Assembly: GCA_035452965.1 (NCBI GenBank)
Contig: DAOTCE010000013.1
Coordinates: 68,826 to 132,825 of the forward strand
DNA length: 64,000 nucleotides
Reading direction: 5' to 3'
Source of the DNA: Candidatus Paceibacterota bacterium
GTDB taxonomy: Bacteria > Verrucomicrobiota > Verrucomicrobiia > Limisphaerales > UBA8199
The position numbers were made by a program, and so were the translations under genes. The notes beneath the pieces are model-generated. The model was not told the DNA's origin. It saw only the letters and a list, made by a program, of their open reading frames with translations, and made no database searches. This document shows, piece after piece, positions 19,281-27,031 of the stretch (positions within the stretch are counted from its first letter, which is position 1; each line of letters starts with the position of its first letter).

Positions 19281-19629
19281 AGAATGTTCTGTTCTGGCTG
19301 GTGTCGTTCTGACGGTTTTTTTGTTCAAGGGAAAAGCGGTAAGGCAAGCGGGTCATGCGCCCGTCTCCCAATGGGAAAAGCCGCTGCAAAAACTGTCGTG
19401 GATGCAAAACCAAGGCCCGCCCCCATTGTGTGCAAAGAGTATGGATGTCGAGACCATGGCACTCCCCTCATTCTCGCCGGACTGCAAGATTCGCCCGGCA
19501 ATCCATCCACCGCTGATGAACTGAAGTGATCCGCAATGTGGCCGCATTCTAGCTGTAAGAGAGCATTGCCGTCAAACTTTTTGTTTCGCTTTTCTTGTTC
19601 AGCCAGACGCCTCTTACCACTGCCACTCT

Positions 19630-19712
19630 GTAGCGGCGGGCATCCTGCCGCCCGGACCGGTGTGCCCAGCCCAACCGGCGCCCATTCCGCCGGGCAGGAT
19701 GCCTGCCGCTAC
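19630..19712. repeat. Long inverted repeat with GTAGCGGC termini
   Basis: Arms 19630-19655 and 19687-19712 are inverted copies with one mismatch in the outer 20 bases (outer end GTAGCGGC, inner part GCATCCTGCC). The arms diverge near the loop. The form resembles a REP/MITE-like palindromic unit. No second copy was noticed in this window. Confidence 0.75.
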
Positions 19713-19720
19713 CGATTGGT

Positions 19721-19795
19721 GGCGGGCCGCCGCGCCGAGGCGGCCAAACGGTGGCGCTTTCGGCGAAAGCGCCCTGCCAGACTGAGGGATTACAG
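19721..19795. repeat. Double-hairpin palindromic repeat (family A), copy 2
   Basis: Carries GCCGAGGCGGCC, AAACGGT and a perfect GGCGCTTTC-GGC-GAAAGCGCC hairpin, then CTGCCAGACTGAGGGATTACAG. It lies 8 bases after the long inverted repeat. Confidence 0.85.
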
Positions 19796-20020
19796 ACTGG
19801 TGTTTTAGCCGTTGAGTATCGCGGGCGTGTCGTTAGTCTCCTGTGAATGGTCCTTGGCCTCGTATTGTGCGGCTTGCCGGCCTGGCACCTGGAAGCAGAG
19901 CTGGAGGGCCATAACTACAGCCCCGCTGAGATGCGCGCGCGCTTCGGCCAACTGAATGCGCTGGATTCCAGACACGCCGCCGAGTTCATCATGACCCAAA
20001 CCAATGCCGTGGATAGTAGG

Positions 20021-20106
20021 GCCCCAGTCTTGGGTGGGGCCGCCTCGCCAAAGCGGCCAAACGGTGGCGCCTTCGGCGAAAGGGTCCTACCAGACAGAGG
20101 GATTAC
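20021..20106. repeat. Double-hairpin palindromic repeat (family A), copy 3
   Basis: Starts CCCAGTCTTGGGTGGGGCCGCC, has a degenerate first hairpin, then GGCGCCTTCGGCGAAAGG and CAGACAGAGGGATTAC. The left part matches copy 1 and the right tail matches copy 2, so it helps define the full element of about 80-90 bases. Confidence 0.8.
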
Positions 20107-20259
20107 TGTAAATTCACGAGTCCGCTTGTGGGGGTTGCAAGCGCAACCACTGGCAACGCATGTTCTTTTGGGAGGCCGCGCCCCTCAAGCCAGACCGCTC
20201 CGGGCGGCTGACGCGCACTCCCGCGGCCAACCCGGAGCGCGAAGCCACGAGAGCACGCG

Positions 20260-21288
20260 ATGACTGGCAAGCAACGAGCACTCGCGGCTTTGCGGGGCCA
20301 GCGGGCCGATCGCGTGCCGGTGATTCCCATTGTCGGGCAGGCGGCTGCAAGCTTCTGCGGCGTTTCCATCCGCGAGCACGCGCACGACGCCCGCACGCTC
20401 GCCCGCTGCCAGGTCGAATGCGCGCGGCGATTCGGCTACGACGGGGTGTATATCGCCGCTGACACCTGGGTCAACGCGGAGGCGGCGGGATTTCCGCGCG
20501 TGGAACATCCAGCGGACGCCCCGGCCTGCGGGCATGGCACGTGGATCGAGTCCGAGGAGCAGATTGAGGCGCTGGAGCTGCCGGACCCGAAGCGATCCGG
20601 GCGCTGGCCGCTCATGGTTGAGGCGGTCCGGCACGCCGTCGCGATGGCCGGCGATGAGCTGCTGATCATCGGCAATTTTGACCAGTCGCCATTCGGCCTG
20701 GCCTGCCAGCTTCGCGGGATCAACCGTTTCCTGCTCGACATTGTGGAGAATCAGGAGCTGGCCCATCGGTTGCTGGATTACTGCACCCGGGCGGTGAGCC
20801 GATACGCGCTGGCCCTGGCCGAGGCGGGCGCTCATGTGCTCAACACCGGCGACTCCGCCGCCGGCGGCAGCCTGATCGGCGCGCGGGCCTATGCCGAGTT
20901 CGCCTTTCCCTACGAGCGGAAGGTATTCGCGGCCGTCCGCGCGCGTTTCGACACGCCCATAACGCTGCACATTTGCGGAGACACGAGCACCTGCATTGAC
21001 CGCATGATCGAAACCGGCGCCACTGGCATCGAGATTGACCATGCGATGGACCTTCGGCGTGTGCGGCAGGTCTGCCGCGAGCGCGTGACCGCGATTGGCA
21101 ACGTCAACCCGGTTGACACCCTTCTCGGCGGCACTCCCGATTCGGTCAGGGCCGCCTGCCGCGCCTGCCTCGAGGCCTTTGCCGGCTCGAATCGGTTCAT
21201 CCTCGCCACCGGCTGCGCGATTTCGCCTTTGACCCCGCCGGCCAACTTGACGGCAATGGCGGAAGCGGCGCTGGAAGGGCTTGGTTAA
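20260..21288 (+). CDS. Uroporphyrinogen decarboxylase-like (MtaA/CmuA-type) protein
   Basis: 342 residues spanning the full URO-D barrel, starting MTGKQRALAALRGQRADRVPV. Zinc-ligand candidates of the methylcobalamin:CoM methyltransferase type are visible: His237 and Cys239 in LHICGDTS and Cys319 in ATGCAIS. This pattern marks the corrinoid/methyl-transfer branch rather than haem-pathway HemE. No corrinoid protein or methanogenic partner is nearby, so the substrate is unknown; such proteins are common as orphan methyltransferases or demethylases. The stop codon lies inside the start of a dispersed repeat (21285-21366). Confidence 0.85.
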   Translation: MTGKQRALAALRGQRADRVPVIPIVGQAAASFCGVSIREHAHDARTLARCQVECARRFGYDGVYIAADTWVNAEAAGFPRVEHPADAPACGHGTWIESEEQIEALELPDPKRSGRWPLMVEAVRHAVAMAGDELLIIGNFDQSPFGLACQLRGINRFLLDIVENQELAHRLLDYCTRAVSRYALALAEAGAHVLNTGDSAAGGSLIGARAYAEFAFPYERKVFAAVRARFDTPITLHICGDTSTCIDRMIETGATGIEIDHAMDLRRVRQVCRERVTAIGNVNPVDTLLGGTPDSVRAACRACLEAFAGSNRFILATGCAISPLTPPANLTAMAEAALEGLG

Positions 21289-21366
21289 TCCTGCAGGCGC
21301 GAATAGTGGCTCGCGCTGCATTCGTGCTTGCTGATCCAGTTAGCGCCGACTGACGTCGGCGGCTAC
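21285..21366. repeat. Dispersed repeat C, copy 1 (overlaps the URO-D stop)
   Basis: Shares TTAATC.TGCAG.CGCGAA at the left, a ctcgcgc block, ATCCAGT and the right end GCGCCGACTGACGTCGGCGG with 26931-27013. The right end is an inverted repeat (CGCCGAC/GTCGGCG). Confidence 0.8.
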
Positions 21367-21428
21367 ACAGTTCTTGAAGACGATGGGGGTCTTCGCTCCC
21401 CCCGCCCGCGCACCAACTCTGTACAGCA

Positions 21429-21456
21429 CAAGGGCCGCCAGCGATGGCGGCCCTTG
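21429..21456. terminator. Candidate bidirectional terminator hairpin
   Basis: A perfect 12-base-pair stem (21429-21440 with 21445-21456, core AGGGCCGCCA) and a GCGA loop between the convergent URO-D and PEP-CTERM genes. It lies 22 bases past the stop codon of the minus-strand gene. There is no clear T-run on either side, so termination is inferred from position and stem strength. Confidence 0.6.
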
Positions 21457-21478
21457 GCAGCTTAGAACAAACTAACAA

Positions 21479-22276
21479 TCAGGCCGAACGACGGCGGGCG
21501 ATCCACAGAAGCCCGACGCCACCGAGCAGGCTCAGAGCGAGAGTGGAGGGCTCAGGCACCGTGACAACGCTAAAGTTATCTGTAGCTGAACCGGCTGTAG
21601 TCGTGCTAACTGCCCCACCGATTACCGCGTAGGTTAGGCTATAGCTGTTAATGTTCCCAATGCTGCCTGCCAACACGGTATCCACGTAGAACTCCAATCT
21701 TGTCTTTCCAGCATTCAAAGGATCCGCCATTCCCAAGACCTGCATGTCGTGCCACGCCCCCGTGCCGCGAGGAGCGCCTGTCAGGGTAAACCAGCCCCCC
21801 CCTGCCGTCCCGGTGGTCACGGCGCCGTCGGCAAAAACCGCCCCGGTTATGGCTGAATAGCGTCCCATGTAATGACCAGCCGTACCGGTGTTATACACGC
21901 CAATCGCCAGCGCGGTCTCCAACCCGACTCCCCACGCGCCAGTGTAAGCGTAGAGGCCATTGAAATCGCGCGACCCTCCAGCATCAAAAAAGTCAAAACT
22001 CCAATTCAGCAGATTTGCCTGCACTCCCATGCCGGCAGATCTTCCTACACGTGACGCTGCTGTGGTAGTTTGCTTCACGACGTTTGGAGATGAGACCGCA
22101 GCCGGGGTGCCTGAACTGTCGAGCAGCATCTCGGTTCCCGAGAGGGCCTGATTCCAAACGGCTGTCAAAGCCGCCTGGTTAGCGTAAGAGTCAAAGTTGT
22201 CGATGAAGTCTGCTCGGACGGTGAGGGTTAGTGCCGCACTGATCGCCCCGACTGCCAGAAGAGTTTTGCTTTTCAT
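21479..22276 (-). CDS. PEP-CTERM secreted protein 1
   Basis: 265 residues. Starts at the ATG of a signal peptide (MKSKTLLAVGAISAALTLTV); the body (DFIDNFDSYANQAALTAVWN...) is a beta-rich lectin-like domain of unknown ligand. The C-terminus is a textbook exosortase sorting signal: VPEPSTLALSLLGG, a membrane segment, then RRRSA. It would be exported, cleaved at the PEP motif and released or anchored by the exosortase encoded at 39708-40712. It resembles the second PEP-CTERM protein at 25804 in overall design. The ligand cannot be told from sequence. Confidence 0.88.
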   Translation of the reverse strand: MKSKTLLAVGAISAALTLTVRADFIDNFDSYANQAALTAVWNQALSGTEMLLDSSGTPAAVSSPNVVKQTTTAASRVGRSAGMGVQANLLNWSFDFFDAGGSRDFNGLYAYTGAWGVGLETALAIGVYNTGTAGHYMGRYSAITGAVFADGAVTTGTAGGGWFTLTGAPRGTGAWHDMQVLGMADPLNAGKTRLEFYVDTVLAGSIGNINSYSLTYAVIGGAVSTTTAGSATDNFSVVTVPEPSTLALSLLGGVGLLWIARRRSA

Positions 22277-22322
22277 AGTGGTAGTTAACAAAGTTGCCTG
22301 TGATAATTGTTCTGTCGCGCCT

Positions 22323-22351
22323 AGATTTGCGGATTTTGCACAAGCTGTCAA
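22323..22351 (-). promoter_or_regulatory. Possible sigma-70-like promoter of PEP-CTERM gene 1
   Basis: On the minus strand TTGACA (22351-22346) is followed after 17 bases by AAATCT (22328-22323), about 47 bases before the start codon. The -35 box is perfect and the -10 box is poor. Confidence 0.35.
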
Positions 22352-22684
22352 CAGTTTTCTTAAACTTTTTTTTGGGGGGGGCTGTGTCACATTTCTGAGG
22401 GAAATGGCCTATTGCCAGGGGGGAGGCGGGCGTTTTTGCGATCCCAAACAACTTTGGAATGCTAACGCAGTCAGAGTTCGCGGCTACGCTCGGTTTCCAA
22501 TCAAGAGGTTGGGCAACGTGGCCCTGCATCGCCACTGCCATTGCTACTACTGCCGCCTGCAAGTCACCCAAGGCCGGAGGGCCAGCTTGCAAGCGGCTTG
22601 GAGCCGCAATCCATCAATACAATCCCCAATTCCTGGACCGAGCAGCCGCCCCGGTGCGACAACGCTGTGACGCCCGTTATAGCC

Positions 22685-22728
22685 CGGTGTGGTTCCCATG
22701 GGGCCCGACCCCCATGGGAACCACACCG
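22685..22728. repeat. Perfect palindrome (family F), copy 1
   Basis: Arms 22685-22703 and 22710-22728 are exact inverted copies (19 bases, GGTGTGGTTCCCATGGGG) around a 6-base loop. A second copy with longer arms is at 44278-44325. Confidence 0.9.
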
Positions 22729-23120
22729 TAATCCCGCCGGATTGGCACCGTCCCATCGCCGTAGTCGGTTTGGGCGCGGGGCGGCTAAAGCCTGGGGAAG
22801 GGGCGGCAGTCGGGGGGGCGTGACCGGATACACCCGTCTTGCAGCGCAAGTCTCGAGTCCACCTGCCCGGGAAGACGAATCTAATCGATACTGGCCAGGT
22901 TGCGTTCTGTGCTATGGGCACGCTATACGTTTGTGGATTTGCGGCATCACGCACTGGGAAGATGCTTCAGCACCATTGCATCCCTCCACATACCAATCCC
23001 TCAAAGTCGCCCGGCAGTCAGCTTGCGGATGGCAGCCTCGATTTACGCCCGACTAATCGGTTCTGTCGGCATCGGCATTGATTAAAGGGGGGAGGATCAC
23101 CTACGCTTGCCGGGGTGTTA

Positions 23121-25775
23121 ATGAACTTTGACTGGAAGAGTCGCGTGCCGCTGCTCATTGGCTCGCTGCTGGTGCTGTTGACGCTTGCCGCTTATTGGCC
23201 GGCCCTCAACTGCGGTTTCATCAATTACGATGACCATCAGTATGTCGTCGGCAACCCCCGCGTTCATACCGGCTTGAGCCTCGAGAACTGCCGGTGGGCC
23301 TTCAACATCGGCTATGCGTCCAACTGGCACCCGCTGACCTGGCTGTCCCACATGGCGGATTGCCAGCTCTTTGGATTGGATCCGCGTGGGCATCATCTCA
23401 TGAATCTGATCTTCCACCTGGCCAACACGCTTCTGCTGTTTGGCGTGTTGTGCCGGATGACCAGGGCGGTTTGGCCGAGTGCGATGGTGGCCGCTTTGTT
23501 CGCGTGGCATCCGGCCCACGTCGAATCGGTCGCCTGGGTGGCCGAGCGCAAGGATCTGCTGAGCACCTTCTTTTTCCTCCTCACACTTGGCGCCTACTAC
23601 GCTTACGCGCAGCGATCCGCAGTCGGCGGTCCAAAGTCCAGGGTCTGGTATGGGACGGCCCTGTTGCTCTTCGTGCTCGGCCTGATGAGCAAGCCTATGC
23701 TCGTGACCCTGCCGTTCGTCCTGTTGCTGCTCGACTACTGGCCGCTGAATCGGTGCGCGCCGGCCGAGAAGGACCCGATGCATAAACCGTTCCTCCGGCT
23801 GCTTCCGGAGAAGCTCCCCTTCTTCGCGCTGGCCGCGGCTTCATGCGTGGTAACGCTGATCGCGCAGAAACGCGGGGGAGCGGTGGTGCCTATGGAAGTC
23901 ATTTCCCTCGACGCGCGCGGATGGAATGCGGTGGTTTCCTACCTGCGCTACGTCGGCAAGCTGTTCTGGCCGCACGATTTGGCGGTGATTTATCCCTACG
24001 TTTACGGATGGCCCGGGTGGCTGATCGGGCTGGCGGTGGTCTTTTTGCTCGGGGCAAGCTGGCTGGCGATCTTGCTTCGGCGCTCAGCGCCCTATTTACC
24101 CGTCGGCTGGTTTTGGTTCCTGGGAGCGCTGGTACCCGTGATTGGGCTGGTTCAGGTGGGGGAGCAGGCGATGGCGGACCGCTATACCTACATTCCCTCT
24201 ATCGGCCTGTTTATGGTGGTTTGCTGGGCCGTGCCTCAGTTGCCCGGTTCCTGGCCGCTGCGCAGGCCGGCCCTGGTGATGTGTGCCATGATGGCGCTGG
24301 CCGCGTGCGCCACGGCGACGCGCCTGCAGTTGCAGCACTGGCGAACTGGCGTCGCCCTGTTCGAGCATGCGCTTGCCGTAACGCAGAGGAATCCCATAGC
24401 TCATGCCACGCTGGGGCTCGCTCTGATGGATGAGGGAAAACTCGAAGATGCCGTCGCGCAGTATGAGGCCGCTCTGCAAATCAGCCCAAACTACTCGCTG
24501 GCTCATAACAACATGGGGGTGGCGCTGGCGCGCTTGGGGCGCTTTGACCAAGCAATAGTCCATTATCGGACCGCCCTCCAGTTCAACCCAAGGGACCCCG
24601 AAGCGCACTTCAATCTGGCCACCGCCTTCAACCCCAGCTATGTGGACACCTACACGCAGGAAGAGTATTCCGGCGATCACCGGACAGATGCCCAGCAAGC
24701 CCGGGAACACTACCAAACCGCGCTGGCTCTCAACCCTGGATTAACCAAAGCCTACGTCAACTGGGGGAACCTGGAGCTGGCGGTGGGAAATCCCCAATCG
24801 GCCATCCGCCACTACCAGGATGCGCTCCTAATCGACCCCCTCACCCCTCTGGCCCATCTCAACCTGGGGAATGCGCTGGCGAAAACGGGTGCGACCAACG
24901 AGGCCATTAGCGCCTACACGAGAGCCGTTGAAATTGAGCCGGGTGATGCTCTAACTCGGCTTCGTCTGGCGAATCTGCTGGCTAGCCAAGCCGAGTTTGA
25001 AAAAGCAATCCCGCATTATCAACAGGCAATCAGGCTCGACCCCGGCCACTTCGCAGCCTCCTCCAACCTGGGCAGCGCTCTGGCCAAGCTCGGGAGATAT
25101 CAGGAAGCTGCGGCGTGCTTTGCCGAGGCCATCCGAATTCAGCCGGGCTACGCGGATGCGCACGTGAACATGGCAAAGCTGCTGGCAGAGCAGGGAGACC
25201 TGGACGGAGCGCTCAAGGGGTGCTTCGAGGCGCTACGGCTCCGGCCGAACAACCCGGAGCTTCACCGGCAGGCGGCGCTTTGGCTGTCGCAACAAGGCAA
25301 GCTGCAGGAGGCGGCCGGCCAGTTCGCCGCAGTGGCAAAGCTCACGCCTGCAGCGCCAGGCGCGCATTATGACCTTGGCGTGGCCCTGGTCAAACTCGGC
25401 AAGAGCGAGCAGGCCGTTAAGCACTTCAAAGAAGCGTTGCGCCTGAAGCCTTCCTGGGTGCAGGCCATAAATAACCTGGCGTGGATTCTGGCCACGCACG
25501 AGAAGGAGCAAGTCCGCAACGGACCGGAAGCCGTAAGTCTCGCCACCCGGGCTTGTGTGCTCAGCAGCTACAACGACGCGCGCGTGATGGGGACGTTAGC
25601 CGCGGCTTACGCCGAGGCGGGCCGGTTTCCCGAAGCGGTGGCGGCCGCCGAGCAAACTTGCGAACTGGCTCTGGCCGCGGGTGACCAGGGTCTCGCCGAG
25701 AAGACCCGGGCGCGCCTCAAGCTCTACCAGGCCGGCAGGTCCTGTCGCGAAACCGGCTCCCCCGCCGCCCAGTGA
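23121..25775 (+). CDS. TMTC-like membrane protein with TPR repeats
   Basis: About 884 residues. The N-terminal half (to about residue 395) has many membrane segments and an early FINYDDHQYVVGNP region with an acidic pair, as in GT-C glycosyltransferases and the TMTC family, including HPAHVESVAWVAERKDLLS. The C-terminal half is roughly ten TPR units (for example AHNNMGVALARLGRFDQAI) on one side of the membrane. Eukaryotic TMTC proteins transfer mannose to cadherins, so protein O-glycosylation is an inference here. ATG 23121 is chosen; GTG 23115 is possible. The PEP-CTERM gene converges 28 bases downstream. Confidence 0.85.
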   Translation: MNFDWKSRVPLLIGSLLVLLTLAAYWPALNCGFINYDDHQYVVGNPRVHTGLSLENCRWAFNIGYASNWHPLTWLSHMADCQLFGLDPRGHHLMNLIFHLANTLLLFGVLCRMTRAVWPSAMVAALFAWHPAHVESVAWVAERKDLLSTFFFLLTLGAYYAYAQRSAVGGPKSRVWYGTALLLFVLGLMSKPMLVTLPFVLLLLDYWPLNRCAPAEKDPMHKPFLRLLPEKLPFFALAAASCVVTLIAQKRGGAVVPMEVISLDARGWNAVVSYLRYVGKLFWPHDLAVIYPYVYGWPGWLIGLAVVFLLGASWLAILLRRSAPYLPVGWFWFLGALVPVIGLVQVGEQAMADRYTYIPSIGLFMVVCWAVPQLPGSWPLRRPALVMCAMMALAACATATRLQLQHWRTGVALFEHALAVTQRNPIAHATLGLALMDEGKLEDAVAQYEAALQISPNYSLAHNNMGVALARLGRFDQAIVHYRTALQFNPRDPEAHFNLATAFNPSYVDTYTQEEYSGDHRTDAQQAREHYQTALALNPGLTKAYVNWGNLELAVGNPQSAIRHYQDALLIDPLTPLAHLNLGNALAKTGATNEAISAYTRAVEIEPGDALTRLRLANLLASQAEFEKAIPHYQQAIRLDPGHFAASSNLGSALAKLGRYQEAAACFAEAIRIQPGYADAHVNMAKLLAEQGDLDGALKGCFEALRLRPNNPELHRQAALWLSQQGKLQEAAGQFAAVAKLTPAAPGAHYDLGVALVKLGKSEQAVKHFKEALRLKPSWVQAINNLAWILATHEKEQVRNGPEAVSLATRACVLSSYNDARVMGTLAAAYAEAGRFPEAVAAAEQTCELALAAGDQGLAEKTRARLKLYQAGRSCRETGSPAAQ

Positions 25776-25803
25776 GCCGAGAGCGGGTGGCGGGGAAGCC
25801 TCC

Positions 25804-26601
25804 TCATGCTACACGCCGCCTGGCCTGCCGGAGCGCCACCAGACAGCCGCCGAGCGCGCACAGCAGAGTCGCCGACGGTTCCGGAACCGTCACGGAGATG
25901 CCGTCATACCACACATCTTCCCTGAAGGTTCCCGCGCCGTAGCCCATCGTGATCGTATCCCAGCTCCCGGCGGTGGCGCCTGTAATCGTCCGGCCCAGGA
26001 CGTCGTCCACGTAAAAGTTGATGGTCGTTTCGTCGGCCAGTCGTTGGATGGTGAACTTGTGCCAGCCCACCGAGCGATCGGGCGCGCCTGGGGCGCTCAG
26101 GTTGAAGTAGCCGTTCGCCGAGCCGAAAGTGACGCGCCCCTGGTATTTCGTGGCGTCGTAAACGTCGCCGGGGAGCGTCACAGTCGTGTATTTGCCAATG
26201 GCCAAGAGTTGGGTCAGGGAGCCATCCGGAGTGGTGCCGCCGTTGGGCAGGCCCGTGCCGCTGTAGCTCAGCGCCTGCACGTGCCACCGGGAGTTTGAAA
26301 ACCCAGTGTCGTAAATGTAGGCGGTGAACCAACTGGCACCCGAAACCTCCGGGCCGCCATTGTCCTCAAGCAGGTTGTGATGCATGCGATCCCCTTGCGA
26401 GTCGGCATAGGCACTGTAGATGCCCCCGGGAGGGTCGGCATTGGGGCCGACGGCTATCGTCATCGGGCCGCCGGTCGTGGCAGTCCAGTTGTTCAGCGTG
26501 CCGGACTCGAAGTCGTCGTGGAAGACGGACCTTTGTGCTGTGGCGCACTGTGTGCAGAGGACTACAGAGAATCCAATCTTCAGAAGTACGGTATGTTTCA
26601 T
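25804..26601 (-). CDS. PEP-CTERM secreted protein 2
   Basis: 265 residues. Signal peptide MKHTVLLKIGFSVVLCTQC, then a domain beginning HDDFESGTLNNWTATTGGP with FYVDDVLGRTI, typical of beta-sandwich carbohydrate-binding-like folds. It ends with a sorting signal: VPEPSATLLCALGGCLVAL then RQARRRVA. Same exosortase dependence as protein 1. It runs convergent to the TMTC-like gene, and a shared role in decorated surface proteins is only a suggestion from proximity. Confidence 0.87.
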   Translation of the reverse strand: MKHTVLLKIGFSVVLCTQCATAQRSVFHDDFESGTLNNWTATTGGPMTIAVGPNADPPGGIYSAYADSQGDRMHHNLLEDNGGPEVSGASWFTAYIYDTGFSNSRWHVQALSYSGTGLPNGGTTPDGSLTQLLAIGKYTTVTLPGDVYDATKYQGRVTFGSANGYFNLSAPGAPDRSVGWHKFTIQRLADETTINFYVDDVLGRTITGATAGSWDTITMGYGAGTFREDVWYDGISVTVPEPSATLLCALGGCLVALRQARRRVA

Positions 26602-27031
26602 AGTTTTCCAAAACCGTTTTGGAGGTGACCGTGGAAAGCTGGAAAGACCCCTGGCTTACGTCAATCAGAATGTCTCCTTTGAATTCTCTCCTTGGGGGGG
26701 CCATCACATAAGCTCATGTGAGGCCCCGGAGTTTCCCACAGGACGGTCCCTGGACGGCCGGGAGGCGGCAAAGGAGACGGCCTGCACGGGGAGGCCGGTT
26801 CGCCGCCAGGTCGGATTAGCGGACACGGGCAGGGTGCTTTGCTAGCCCCCGTGGGTATCGGGGACTCCTGATGAGCGAACCCCGCCGCACCCGACCCGTC
26901 AGATCACCGTCTTTCGGCTAGCGGGCTTCAGTTAATCTTGCAGCCGCGAACGTTAGCTCGCGCCAGATCGTCTCCTGCCCATCCAGTGTGCGCCGACTGA
27001 CGTCGGCGGCTACGCCATTCCTGAATGCGCT
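26602..27031. other. Spacer with three repeat fragments
   Basis: No gene. Contains GGACGGTCC.TGGACGGCC near 26740-26760 (also near 44707-44727), the GGGGACTCCTGATG motif near 26858-26872, and repeat C copy 2 at 26931-27013. Confidence 0.55.
26931..27013. repeat. Dispersed repeat C, copy 2
   Basis: Matches 21285-21366: GTTAATCTTGCAGCCGCGAA at the left, CTCGCGCCAGAT, ATCCAGTGTGCGCCGACTG and the CGCCGAC/GTCGGCG inverted end. The two copies lie just downstream of different genes. Confidence 0.8.

Larger units (their letters stand above)
19281..20259. other. Repeat-rich spacer between the amidase and URO-D genes
   Basis: About 980 bases holding a long inverted repeat (19630-19712) and two double-hairpin repeats (about 19721-19795 and 20021-20106). 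An open frame at 19847-20263 begins with a plausible hydrophobic N-terminus (MVLGLVLCGLPAWHLEAELE), but after about 57 residues it runs through the repeat at 20021 and becomes arginine-rich. It may be a short gene remnant broken by the repeat. I do not call it as a gene. Confidence 0.5.
22277..23120. other. Spacer between divergent genes with a palindrome and homopolymer runs
   Basis: No credible gene. Notable contents are eight T followed by eight G at 22366-22381, and a perfect palindrome at 22685-22728. A purine-rich GGGGGGAGGA at about 23088 lies more than 20 bases from the downstream ATG, too far for a normal ribosome site. Confidence 0.55.

Noticed and set aside
22685..22728. Perfect palindrome as an ordinary rho-independent terminator
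   Set aside because: No T-run follows on either strand and it does not lie just after a gene end; repetition at 44278 fits a dispersed element better.
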